Source: Takakia lepidozioides
Lineage: Eukaryota > Streptophyta > Takakiopsida > Takakiales > Takakiaceae
NCBI GenBank assembly: GCA_030704615.1
Contig: CM060732.1
Location: forward strand, 34,639,053-34,703,052
Direction of reading: 5' to 3'
DNA: 64,000 nt
In this document: one piece after another, positions 23,735 through 34,927 of the stretch
Layout: each line of letters opens with the position of its first letter
Position numbering within the stretch: the first letter of the stretch is position 1
Made by a program: the position numbers and the translations under genes
Notes under the pieces: generated by a model
What the model saw: only the letters and a program-made list of their open reading frames with translations
The model's database searches: none
What the model was told of the DNA's origin: nothing

Positions 23735-24215
23735 TACCCGGTACCAGACGTATCACAAAGTTTTCATACCAAGTCTGGTCTATATAATGGTGGATGTATA
23801 TTTGTCCAAATACTGGTATGAGTATGAGTATCATGACCACAATACCAGCTGGTATGAGGTATCAACTCTGGTATCATCCTTTATGTGTATTGTATTTATT
23901 TTCACTTGATATTTGCTATTTGATAAACTTGTAATTCAAGATGGCTTTAGAAGTAAATATACATAAATACAAATGTATAGGCAAATGTACACATAAATTA
24001 ATATGGTACACATACCAGAGTAAATAAGGTAGACTGCGGGGGAGTACTGGTATTGTGGCTGGTATGAAAAAACTGATACCAGCCTGGTCTGGTATATGAC
24101 CAAGTACTCTCCCAAACGATACCAGACTTGGTCTGGTATCTAATACCAGTGCATATACCAGTACTTTATACCATTCTTCACCTACATACCAGTCCAACAC
24201 TGAAAACAACCCTGA
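23735..24215. repeat. TACCAG/CTGGTA-rich repeat
   Basis: About 20 copies of TACCAG or its complement are scattered over 480 bases, many in mirror pairs, for example CATACCAAGTCTGGT near 23770 against ACCAGACTTGGT near 24122. A hairpin of about 30-base imperfect arms lies at 24040-24113, bounded by GGGAGTACTGGT and its counterpart ACCAAGTACTCTCCC. The right edge ends CAACCCTG; a matching left terminus was not found. Probably a decayed non-autonomous DNA element. Confidence 0.5.
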
Positions 24216-26150
24216 TAGTATTGCGCTTGTTATAACTCAAAATGAGTTATAAAACAAAAAAACAAAATGAGCAATAATGTGAAAACAAATCTAACATCAA
24301 CCCCACAATCTAACGCTGATATTGAAATAAATATTTCCACAACAAATATGCATTGTTGGTTACGAAGCAGGGCCTTCCTCTATCAGCCTTCATGGCACTC
24401 TCTAAGAGGTTAGTTTTTCCTCTGTGTAATCTCGGACGATTCATGTCCACAATCTATAAAGTTTTGAGGCTACTGTCCTTCTTTTAAAAAATTAAAATAA
24501 AAACATATGCATGATTTTGCATATACCAAACATTTTCATAAGTTGGACAAAAAGATCTTAACATAAAGATATTGCATATTAAACAAACAAATCCTAGTTT
24601 TCCAAGCAAAAAAGTTGACAATATATTTTTATGCTCTCATACTCATTTAAAACTGACATCTTTGAAACAAATAATTTGACATTTATATTTATTACAAAAA
24701 ATTAATAAAATACAACGATTAAAATTAAAAACAAAAACTCTAAAAATAATATTAAAAAAACTTAAAAATTGCATTATTTAAAAAAATACAAAAATTATAA
24801 ACGATTCTCCTAGGTTTATTTGTGTATGTTGCCACCGATTATGGTTTCATTACTAGATGAAATTTACTTTCTAAAGATTAATTAAAATATACAATATCTT
24901 ATGTCTGAGATATAAAAAATCTCATATCTATGTAAAATTTGTCAGCGTATCATTGATAATGATATTAAAAAAAAAAATTGCTTATTGAACATTATCGTGA
25001 ATCAAAAAATACAATTGAATCAATGTAAGATGTTTTAAACCAATTGGAAAACGTCTTGTAGCCCCTCGAATGTCATACGCACAAATATATCAGCTGCATG
25101 GATTCGGTCAATTTCTTGTGATAGCATTATTAATGTTCCAACAAATGTTGATAAAATCCATATCACGTCTTACACATTGTATGTACTGTGTATCAGTTTG
25201 TCGCATTATTATTAATTTTTTCCCAAAGACGTTCGTCATTTAATTTATTAGACGGGGAAAAACTAAACCCCATTGATACCATAAAGCATATAACACATCT
25301 ATTGGATGAGGGATGAATCCAGACAGAAGCTAGAGAGATCACCATAATGGTGAAAGCCTGAACGTAACCAGAAAAACCAGAGGCTTGGGGAGGACTGAAT
25401 GGACGACATTATCAATCAGTCCCTCTTACTAAGTAATAATGCAAAAGAATGAATGCAAGAACTGTCGTATGCGGGATGAGAGGGACCCTCTAACGTAGCC
25501 GCCACCCTACCCTTAGTTGGGAATGAGGCTCTCGGCTTCGATGAAGGATCACAGCCACTTGTCGAATTTGAGCTTCACTGAGTGTTTCCCCCGGAGGTGC
25601 TTCTAATTAACATCAGGATCGAAATTTTGGGGAGTCAAGGCAGAAGCACATAGTTAAGTTCCCGTAGGTTACATAAACGCTTACATAAACGCTTTGCCCA
25701 CGATTTGCCCGGCGAGCGTGGGAGTTGGACCCTGTGATTGCTGGTAGTTTAGATAGCTGGATGAATTCCCTTCGTCGACCGCTGACCCTCTTCTAAGACT
25801 ACCGACACATCTTGCGGATGGGTGGTTCTTGAGCCTAACCCACCTGACTCCAGGCCCCGGATCCTCGTTCGCCTTTTCCCTTCGCGATTGCGCGGGTGGA
25901 TATGATATGGTTCGAGAGTATTAGGTATAGCCTCATGGGTCATGGGTCCAAGGCTTTCGAGAAGCATAAGACTACGGAGCGGCATCGCTTCCCAAAATCA
26001 CTTCGGTACGACATGACACCTATTTTTGACAATCTACTTATGAGGATCTAAGCGTATGAGGATTGAAAAGAGTAAACCTCAAAGAGCAAGCAAAAAATAA
26101 GACCATTTTTACCGTACCCTTGTTCTACAAAAGAACCACGCTTAGCATCA
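24216..26150. other. AT-rich stretch with a GC-rich island
   Basis: 24216-25240 is very AT-rich with no coding signal. From about 25330 to 26000 the composition becomes much more GC-rich and includes small perfect stems such as AGAGGG-A-CCCTCT near 25478-25490. No gene or known element was identified. Organelle-derived or retroelement sequence are both possible. Confidence 0.3.
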
Positions 26151-26179
26151 TTATTCCAAGGATACGCAGACATTTCACT

Positions 26180-26560
26180 GCTCGATTGAGCCTTGGAATT
26201 ACATCCTAGAAAATAAAATCATAAATTGATATCTTCTATTTGCTGTGAATCATCTGATATTAAGAGTGGAAGCACAATGATAGTTTTTCTCATGGGAGGA
26301 AGTGGATAGTGGAATCGACAAACATTTTCTATTTTTTTTTGCAACTGCGTCTATGATGATGAAGATGTGCATCTTTTATAGCTTTATGCAACACACTACT
26401 GTCACATATAATGTATTTGTCTATAATTTTTTTGATATCAATATTACCCGATATTCCTAAAATTGGGGAATTGGCAATCCGTAATAAAATGTGGTCATTT
26501 TCGCTTCCACGACTTTTGAAAGTCGGTTACAAAAAAAACCAGTCACTTGTCCAAACAAGT
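26180..26560 (-). pseudogene. Helitron Rep/N-terminal helicase-like fragment
   Basis: On the minus strand a broken frame reads RIANSPILG, then IIDKYIICDSSVLHKAIKDA, then HLHHHRRSC, then (after a frameshift in an A run) NVCRFHYPLPPMRKT. This order matches Helitron replicases: a KY..C block, a Cys/His block, then CRF.(F/Y)P.PP between the Rep and helicase parts. It faces away from the helicase fragment that begins about 270 bases to its right, so the element has been rearranged or two copies abut. Frameshifts and stops make it inactive. Confidence 0.6.
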
Positions 26561-26829
26561 AAATTTTTTGATTAACTAATAATTTAAAAAAAAATTCATG
26601 CTATGATTGTAATAACGTGCACAAGTCACAGGGACTTGAATATTTGTTCAGCATCAAGGAAATTTTCTACGAATGTGTCTATGAGAGTATTTTCGTGTAT
26701 TTCTTCAAAACAATCATAAGTATGTTGGTCGTCAACATCGTCTATGATAGAGTGGGAATCCTTAGACAATTAAAATATTTTTTTTCAATTTTTTCTTATC
26801 GATACACCGACAAGTTGATATAATGGAGT

Positions 26830-27610
26830 TCCTAAGATTCTCAACAAGTTTAGAGTTGCCGAACAAACAAATGACGACATAATCATCATCAATGAACTTT
26901 GCTATAGAAATCCCTAATCCGACCCTACATTTCCCCATCTATTTTTCAAAAATGAATCTACCTGAGCCCACAACAATAAAATATTTGAAAAAACAAATGG
27001 CCAAGTTTATTTTTTCAAAGCAAATAATATAAAACATGATACATATTCATCCCATTTTTCTTGTTTGCCAAACCAAACAAAATTGTAGGTCTACATGCAG
27101 AAATACGAGTGAAATCTAATATGTTGGTAGAATTATGTGTTGGAAAACTATGCCACAGATAATGGGCTCGTAAATGAGCAGACGGTATTTTTAAATGTGC
27201 TACAACAACGCGTACACAATCTGTAGTTTGGATTCAATTCAATAAAACGCGTGTAGCACAACACATAAGAACCGCGAATTCTCAATTATACATTACATTC
27301 CCAAAAGTAATGTCAATTTGGACCCCACTTTACAGCCAAAGCCAAAGAAATATAAGTAGGACTAGGGAATTTCGATCATTTAATTACACATATCATATTC
27401 CCTATCCAACTTGTAGCAGTTCGAACTATACATCATGCTCAAGGGTTCACCCTTGATCGACTAACTTTTGAGCCAAAAAGTGTTACAAGACATGATCTAA
27501 CTTACACACGAGCTTTATCTAGAATAAAGGAGAAAAAACACACTTTTGCTCGAACCAAAGAATTTCAATGTTGATAAGTCAATTGCCGAAAAATGAGACA
27601 ACTTACAACA
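26830..27610 (+). pseudogene. Helitron PIF1-type helicase fragment
   Basis: A frame with stops carries the C-terminal PIF1/RecD-like helicase motifs in order: VPKILNKFRVAEQTNDD, PHLFFKNEST..AHN, NYATDNGLVNEQT at about 27155-27195, and HHAQGFTLDRL (27432-27464) followed by TYTRALSRIK (27501-27530). The last two match the helicase motif V-VI region of Helitrons. The Walker A part is absent. It is a decayed relic, followed on the same strand by an endonuclease fragment. Confidence 0.7.
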
Positions 27611-27924
27611 ATGGCACAACATAAATTGTCAATACCTGCAGTTGCGATCTTCTTTTTGGGTTGTGAAAACATTGAATATTTGTTCACTGAACCAATATCA
27701 TTATGATAATTATCATCATGGTCATGGCACTACCATTTTATATGACATTCAAACTATTCTCTCTCAGCATAAATCAGATACATAGGCGCTGACTTCATTT
27801 CCGCAATCTTCAATATAAATTCACGAAGAGCACTAAATGTAATTGCAATTTATAAACCTCCCAAAATGTCATTACAAACATTTTTATTACATTTGGAGAA
27901 TATGTACAATAAGAACACCGCACT

Positions 27925-28185
27925 CTTGCCCAACCATATTTATTGGGGATTTCAATGTTGATATGTTACAAAAAGACTTCTCCATCCATCATGCTTTAAG
28001 ACTACATGGAAACTCGTAAAGTTCAAATACCGTGCAATGAGAGTACTACAAATTATGACTCTCAACTTGATCATATATGGATAAATGCGCCACCCCATCC
28101 ATGCAAATCCGGTTCAATTGAATCATATTGGAGTGATCACACACTAATTTATCTTGCTTTCAAACCTCTCAACCATATTAGTCAT
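27925..28185 (+). pseudogene. Endonuclease (EEP) fragment of a Helentron
   Basis: PTIFIGDFNVDML (about 27932-27970) carries the GDFN motif of the endonuclease/exonuclease/phosphatase fold. After one stop comes TTNYDSQLDHIWIN and then GSIESYWSDHTLIYLAF (about 28110-28160), with the SDH catalytic motif. An EEP endonuclease right after a PIF1 helicase is the layout of Helentron/Helitron2 elements, not of canonical plant Helitrons. Assignment is by motif and order. Confidence 0.65.
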
Positions 28186-28209
28186 TTTATTCATCCAACA
28201 AAAGATTAA

Positions 28210-31200
28210 TCCGCTCCAACATTATAGCTATCCCTTTTTGGCCATTAAAACAATTATGTACATTATTTTATCAACAATAAAAAAATACCAACTTATTCTT
28301 TCTCCAACCCTTTTTCACAAAATGTTACTCCTATATATTAAAATTGACATAGAATTATAGAAAAATAATTATAATTGACGAATATCCCATCATTCACTAG
28401 TGCTTTTTTTCACTTTTCCAGAATCGCAGGTAGGGCCACATGTAAATTCTACCGAACGCCATGTGGTGAGAATAACGAGGTGACAGAGCTAAAAAAAATG
28501 GATATATAACAGGTGTCATATTTTAACAGGTCCACATAGGAAAAATCTGGCTCCTGATATTTAACCATGGCGCTTTCTGACGATTTTCTTGATTTTTACT
28601 CCTTAGTAAAAGTAGCTGACCCATTTTCCAGGTCGAAATCTGGCTATTTTTCACCAGATTTAAAAACATGATCTTACAAGTCAAGTTATTGCTTAAACCA
28701 ATCGGATGTACCTAGTATAAAAATTGTATTTTATCTATGTAAATGGCAGGGCATACAAAAGGAGCCATGAAGCAAACACGAGGGCGAACCACAGAAACAT
28801 GCTGAGACCAAATGATTCTTTTTGGTTTTCTTTTTTTCAAAAATAAGAACGGAAACCCCGAAATAGGTGTTGAAAAAAAAGGGCTTCTGTATTCTCCTGC
28901 AAGCAAAGTATGTGTGCGAGATCGTCTCTCTCTCAAAGTCTCTGTGCAACGTCTTGCAAAGACGGTTTACTTCGTGTGTGGGATTGCAGTGATATAGAAC
29001 CAAACAATTGATTTGATCCCAGAGGCGTATATGAGGACTCGCGGGAAGGTTTGCGACAGGATTATGGGCTTAAAATGACCTACATGATTTGATCTGTCTT
29101 CAAAGACAATTTGGAGTGGAGGACGGTTGAATTTTTCACCGCATTTAATCATGATTCTTGTACTCGTTCGAGACCAAAAAATATAGGACAAGAACGATAA
29201 TCGGACAACCAAAAAAAAAGTTGTGAAGACTTCAATTGTCTTGTGGACATTTTTTCAATGTATCGATCCTTCTAGTGTACTTCTAGTGTGCTGACTTGTC
29301 CAAATTTATGTAGAGACAGATTAAAAGAATTGTCATGGACTTCTTTTTCATGTGCAATACATGAGAGTAGAATGACAAAGGTAATGTGCATTGGAACTGT
29401 GGGTTAACCAGTTTTCAATTTAAACCAACGACAAAAACATGAGTCAACCAACAGAGGCAGATCTAGCAAACCATTCAACTAATATAACCTTGCTTATTTA
29501 ATGTCATTTTTCTGGTGTTGCAATAGTGTGAGAGGCACTCCACTTGCTGAATCTGATCAGTGAGCAGGTTAGCTATTTCTTTGCATTATGATCATCTGTC
29601 TCATGTGTAGCACAAGTTGTTTCTCCTCTTCTAACTCAAACTGTACATCTGTGAGCTGTTGCACATGCAAACCATAACAAATCTTGTATCGTGTCGGGCG
29701 CGTATATTTGGGCATCAGCAATGGACAATATTTGTCGAACTTTTCCCTAATAAATTAAATGTGCTCATAAGACGTTGAGGGTAGGTAGGGAAGAACTCAA
29801 CACATTAAACATGAGATATGTAGAAATCCTCGCTTACTGATTAATCCACGCTCTCACGCCTCACGCTCTGTTTCTCGATTAGTCCATGTTCTCACCTTCC
29901 ACACATTCCATTCTCTCTTCAGATCTGATAACACCATACTATCGCTTCTCGTTCGTTCCATACTACAGTCTATGACTGTGGAACCCATCGCTGTAGCACG
30001 ATAATCCATATTTCACTGCAAGTTGCGTGGCCCTGAATTAAATATGTTGCCCCGTCGTGTTCCCTTCCACGTGATTCATTCGTGTGTTTCATTCCACATG
30101 GGCTTATGTTCAACTTCCTTATAATTTAATGACGACATCATCATATCTACTCCTTTAGATGTATAATATACCTTAAATAAGCACATTACTTCATAAAATA
30201 ATGAATGCCCTAAAGGCATAGTAATGGTTAGCTTAATATTATAAGTCGACATTGCAGTCTTTCACAATTATGGACCAGATTTTATCCATGATGCTTAATT
30301 CCATTCATCAATCATTTTTTTTTACCAACGGTGTTGATCAAATTCATCCTACATCTTAGGACGCACATTGTGTTTGAAATTAATGTAAATTGTCACATAA
30401 TCCTACATCTGCAATTAATGTGGGATCCATTGGAGATTGATCAGAGTATCCACATTCATCTATAAATGGAACACATAAAGAACCTAAAGAGCAAAACAAA
30501 TATGTGCCCAACTGGGACCCACTCAAGATATAAGGCCTTAAGGTCCTTCCATGCAACTGAATCCGTAGTCCTTGCTAAAGGCAGGGCCAGTAAATTTTTC
30601 CAATCTTTCTATTTGTCTATTTTTTCCCCTCTTTTTAAAAAATGACAAATTACTTGTGTTAAATGATGAATAATCATGGTATATTATTTGAAGGAATGTG
30701 TTTTGTTTTGTTTTTTTTTGTTTTTTGTTTTTTTCATGAACAGGGGTGTGTCTTAAAGTAAAAAGAAAAAAAAGAGACAGTAAATACCTTGAGGGTACTA
30801 GATTGCATTGTAGTGAACCTTTGCCCAAAAACTCATTCAACGGAATGAGCCTCCTTAAATGATTTTTTCTTTTTTCTTCTTAAAGAGCCCGAATATGTGT
30901 ACATGTATCAAATTTTTAGAGGAAATGTAATGGTCAACCAAATGGAATGACCATAGTATGAATTAACCATCTACTGCTCATTCTTATGATACTTTTGACA
31001 GATGTCAAAATTGTGTTATTTGCGGATGCCAAATAAGTTGAATTTGGGCTGTTCTTGGATGCATACCAAGTAACCATGTTCCCCACATTGCAGATACATA
31101 GTGCCATCAAGAGAATATGTCGAGCTAAGGTATTCCTGGATCATTAGTCTCACATTACTATCATTTATCAAGTTAGTTGTCTGGTTGTCAGTAATCTGCT

Positions 31201-31310
31201 TATTTTTAACTATTTTTATCCATTTCACAAGGGTAAGTTCTTCCATGTAAATATTGTATCTAACAGGCTTCTTCGGTATGTAAAACTAGTGTCCCGGGCT
31301 TTGTGTTTTT
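28210..31310. other. AT-rich gene-poor stretch
   Basis: No convincing gene. Open frames here, such as 28731-29003 (-) and 30538-30840 (-), are short, rich in lysine or phenylalanine, and lack motifs. The Helentron 3' end presumably lies in the first part, but its terminus was not identified. Confidence 0.4.
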
Positions 31311-31311
31311 A

Positions 31312-31337
31312 AATATATATATATATATATATATATA
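31312..31337. repeat. (TA)n microsatellite
   Basis: TA run of about 12 units at the 3' end of a minus-strand LINE-like tail (next entry). Confidence 0.85.
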
Positions 31338-31990
31338 AAGGACTGAGGCCCTGCAAGAAACTTTATTGGAGCGTCAAAATGAGAACAGAGAGGAGGAAAA
31401 AATAACCTCCTTAGGGGCCGTAAAGGCATGACACATTGGATATCACCCAGCACTGATAGGGAGTAGGGGGGAGTTATAGAATACTACTGACCAAAACCTT
31501 GGTTGAGGGGAGAGGGGGAATTGCCACGAGGCCTAACCACGAGTAAGGCCACCCAAAATGAAAATCAGCTAAGTATATGGCTATTAAGCAGCTGCCGGGG
31601 GGGGGGGGGGATAGTGGTGGGATTCTATCACAAAACCAGCGAAGATGATTAGCCACCAAAGTTCAGCTGGAGCTTCAACTTAGCCGCACGCAGACTGAGA
31701 TGTTTCCAGTTGACATTGGGCCCTTTCGACTCAGCACGGAATTTGTCATCCCCTGGGGATGGCATCATGCCAAGTGATTCGCGAGTCCGAGATCCTAGTC
31801 CAGAGGATGCCGCCTTTTGCCCAGGAGAGGTCGAAGTCCAAGAATAATTGATTACGCCTCCTCTCGCTGCACCTAGCTACAGCTGTTTGGAACGACACCC
31901 AAGCCTTGCGCCCTTCAGTCATCAAATCAGCAAATAGTTTGTAAAGCACTAATCTGATGCTGGGGCTCTTCCCTTAAAATGTCAGACTAC
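31338..31990 (-). mobile_element. LINE 3'-end remnant (minus strand)
   Basis: On the minus strand the segment ends CCAATAAAGTTTCTTGC, GGGCCTCAG, then a TA tail, resembling another minus-strand tail near 39945-40010 (CAATAAAGATTTACC...GGGCTACC). A short frame at 31746-31949 may be the end of the LINE protein. A 14-G run lies at 31597-31610. Whether this joins the reverse-transcriptase zinc-binding fragment at 39271-39800 across the nested insertions is not settled. Confidence 0.4.
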
Positions 31991-32252
31991 ATCTTGCCTT
32001 CCATAAAGACCGGAGGGTGTGGCCCCTCAAACATGCCCATATTTGGGGGGATGCCTCCGCGTGAGCCTGGCTGCGTGAGCGTGTGAGCACGTGAGCGCAG
32101 TTAGGCTCACGCCACATCAGCAGTTGTCGCCATGTTGGTTCACAGGTATTACGGCACGTCAGTAGTCCTCGTCAGTGTGGTTGACGCCACGGCACGTCAT
32201 GCCACGTCATTTCGATAGGCTATAACCGCGGACAGAACAGGCGGAAGGGGGG

Positions 32253-32257
32253 AATGC
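32253..32257. repeat. Target-site duplication, left copy
   Basis: AATGC directly before the 5' LTR; the identical AATGC follows the 3' LTR at 38597-38601. Five bases is the normal duplication for Ty3/gypsy elements. Confidence 0.9.
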
Positions 32258-32909
32258 TGTCACGGACATAGCCCAGAAGAATTTATCAGGAATAAATACC
32301 AGAAGTTACCAAGTTACCATGTTACCGAAAGTTACCATGACTTACCGTGATTTATTATAATCTACCATGATTTACCATTACTTACCAAGTTACCGGGAGT
32401 TTACCAAATTACCAAGAGTAACTTGAGAAACTACTCAGGAAGCTTCATTTGGAGGAAACTTCTCCATCAACATACCTCCTTTGTTTAAAGAAGCTTCTCC
32501 ATCAAGAAACTTTTGTTTAATCTTGGAAACTTCTCCAGCAAGAAACCTCCATATGGGAAGCTTCTTGGGGAAGCTTCTTAGTAGCCAGTATATATAGGAG
32601 GCGAGACTGGACACTCTTCAGTCTCGCCAACACCAGTTCAAGCTACTCTTGTTTCCAGTTCCCAGTACTCTAGTCTAGTTCCCAGTACTCTAGCCCAGTT
32701 TCCAGTATCTGGTACTCCAGTCCAGTTTCCAGCATTCCAGTATTCAAGTCGTGTTCCAATATCTTGTACTCTTGTTCATTGTTATAAAGATCGTCTTGAT
32801 TCCTATTTACTCATCGTGTAATCGGCCACGCCGACCTTGACTTCTTGTCTAGCATTGTACCTCTAGTTTTATTTCTTGTTTGTGTTCAGTCATGTTCTCG
32901 TCCTTGACA
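32258..32909 (+). repeat. 5' LTR of chromovirus
   Basis: Starts TGTCACGGACATAGCCC and ends CGTCCTTGACA, with TG...CA termini. 652 bases, about 56 longer than the 3' LTR. The extra length is an additional copy of short internal units (a CTTCTCCA..AAGAAAC unit and a CCCAGTACTCTAG unit). TATATATA at 32589-32596 is the likely TATA box, predicting transcription start near 32620. Confidence 0.93.
32589..32596 (+). promoter_or_regulatory. LTR TATA box
   Basis: TATATATA; 31 bases from its first base to AGTCTCGCCAA at 32620, the normal spacing to a plant transcription start. Spacing is the same in the 3' LTR (38296 to 38327). Confidence 0.7.
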
Positions 32910-32911
32910 GT

Positions 32912-32922
32912 TTGGCGAGACT
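32912..32922 (+). promoter_or_regulatory. Primer-binding site, apparently self-complementary
   Basis: TTGGCGAGACT lies two bases after the 5' LTR, where the minus-strand primer site belongs. It does not resemble the initiator-Met site (TGGTATCAGAGC-like) of most plant elements. It is the exact reverse complement of AGTCTCGCCAA (32620-32630), the predicted 5' end of the element's RNA, as in the self-primed Tf1/sushi group. Confidence 0.65.
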
Positions 32923-32947
32923 AAAGTTTGTTCTTTAGTTAGTTAAG

Positions 32948-33814
32948 ATGGAAGGCACATTTGCAGAAATGGTTACCACATTGCAGAGTCTTCAGCTCCA
33001 GATGCAAGAACTTCGTACATCTACCGCCCAATTGCAAGCTGATCAGTCTCAAGATCTTGGCAACGCTCTCCACAATTTGCAACAACAAATTTCAGAGTTA
33101 AAGGAGTCGAACAATGGATCTTCAACCATACGAGTCCTTACTGCAACGGTTCATCTTCAACAGATTACGAGAGAACTAAAGATCAGCATGCCCGAGAAAT
33201 TTGATGGGACAAGATGAAGATTTCGCGGTTTTGTTCAACAAGTACGACTGTTCCTACGACTACATCCACAACGCTACCCCGATGAAGGTATTCAAGTGGG
33301 ATTCGTGGGCACCCTTCTATCAGGCACTGCCCTATCTTAGTTTGCACCGCTATTAGAAAAAAATTCACATTTACTATATAATTTTGAAGCATTCATGTCC
33401 GAGTTCATTGCAACGTTTGGAGAGAATGATAGAGAGAGAGTTGCAGAAACAAAGATGCAAAATCTTTGACAAGGAGCACGTCCCACTTCCGTTTATGCTG
33501 CCGAATTTCAACAACTTGCATGCGACCTCGACTGGAATGAGAAGAGCCTCATTAGTCAGTTTCGATCTGGACTAAAAGTCGATATAAAAGATTTGTTGCT
33601 GGCAATGCCAAACGTGAGCACACTGAGTGAATTCATCACCCAAGTCATTGCATGCGATAATCATTTGTTCGAAAGACGTCAAGAGAAGCGATCTGGATGG
33701 TCGACGACGCATCATGTCACTGCTACTACGACACCAAATACAACGATCCATCAGACATCCAGTAGTGATCATATGCAGATTGATGCTGTCCGATTCAAAC
33801 CATTGACGCCTTAA
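32948..33814 (+). pseudogene. Chromovirus gag, broken
   Basis: ATG at 32948 starts a coiled-coil-like N-terminus (TLQSLQLQMQELRTS). It runs into MPEKFDGTR and then FRGFVQQVRLFLRLHPQRYP, typical of the retrotransposon gag capsid domain, and on through FMSEFIATFGE and QFRSGLK. In-frame stops occur at 33215-33217, near 33340 and near 33470. No clear CCHC zinc knuckle was seen afterwards; a degraded one may lie at 33840-33900. Confidence 0.75.
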
Positions 33815-33975
33815 AAAAAACAAAGACGGCGCTTGGATTATGCCTCTATTGCGAAAAAGAAGATCACATAGCATTAAACTACCCCAACAAGAAAAGATTC
33901 AAAGCTCGGGGGCACAACTCAAGTGTTTGATACGAGGAGGTCGGAAAACGACGATGTCCAGTCACAGTAGGGACC

Positions 33976-34927
33976 ATGCGGCTGGACATCACAAATTCCT
34001 TACCAAAAAAAGGTCTCTTTCTACCTCCAGACCCTACACCTTGCTTCACAGTTCCGGTAAAAATCAAAGTGCAAAATCGAGATATCGTTGTAGAAGCACT
34101 TTTGGACTCAGGAGCTTCAGCTTGTTTTATGGACAAAAGCTTTGCGAAGCATTACAATTTAACGCTCGTAAAGAAGAAACTCTCGGCCCCCGTTGAAGTC
34201 ATCGATGGACGACCGTTAACATCAGGAAATGTGGACCATGAAACTCGACCACTTGAAGTGAAGCTTAAAGATCAAACATCACATATTGTTTTCAATGTCA
34301 TCCAGTCTCCAACGAATCTTGTGATCCTTGGACTTCCCTGGTTCGTACTTCACAATCCCGACATCGACTGGCGATCGCGAAAAATTTCTGCAAGACAAAA
34401 ATGTAGAAATATCAAAGGTATTCAACCCCTATTCCTTGGAGCTAAAGCTTTCATGAGAGCTACCAGAAAGGAGGCGACATTTGCACTTTATGTGACTCCG
34501 ATCAAGACCACAACAGACAAATGTACTTCAACATTACCCGCTCAATATCAAGATATCAAAGATGTCTTCGAGAAGAAAAATGCAGACATGTTGCCAGAAC
34601 ATCGACCTTATGACTGTGCAATTGAGTTACAAGAAGGAGCCCAACCACCATTTGGCCCAATCTATAACTTATCCCAGACGGAGTTGGTTGCATTACGTGA
34701 ATACATTGATGAAAATTTGTCAAAGCATTTCATCCGACATTCAAAATCACCCGTGGGGACGCCTATCTTGTTTGTAAAAAAGAAGGACGGATCATTACGC
34801 ATGTGTGTCGACTATCGCGGTCTCAACAAAGTCACAATCAATAATCGTTATCCGTTGCCGCTGATTTCTGGGCTTCTCGACCAGCTGGGACGAGCGAAGA
34901 TTTTCACCAAAATCGACTTGAGATGAG
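33976..34927 (+). pseudogene. Chromovirus protease and N-terminal RT
   Basis: One open frame of 316 residues. [13 protein letters not shown] holds the aspartic protease DSGA motif (about 34090-34130). The reverse transcriptase begins with a YDCAIEL block, followed by [41 protein letters not shown] and FTKIDLR. A TGA at 34924-34926 interrupts it just after IDLR; the family sequence continues [17 protein letters not shown] in the same frame. Confidence 0.85.

Noticed and set aside
25470-25505. Group II intron domain V-like stem
   Set aside because: GTCGTATGCGGGATGAGAGG loosely recalls a domain V, but the pairing and the conserved AGC/loop features do not hold.
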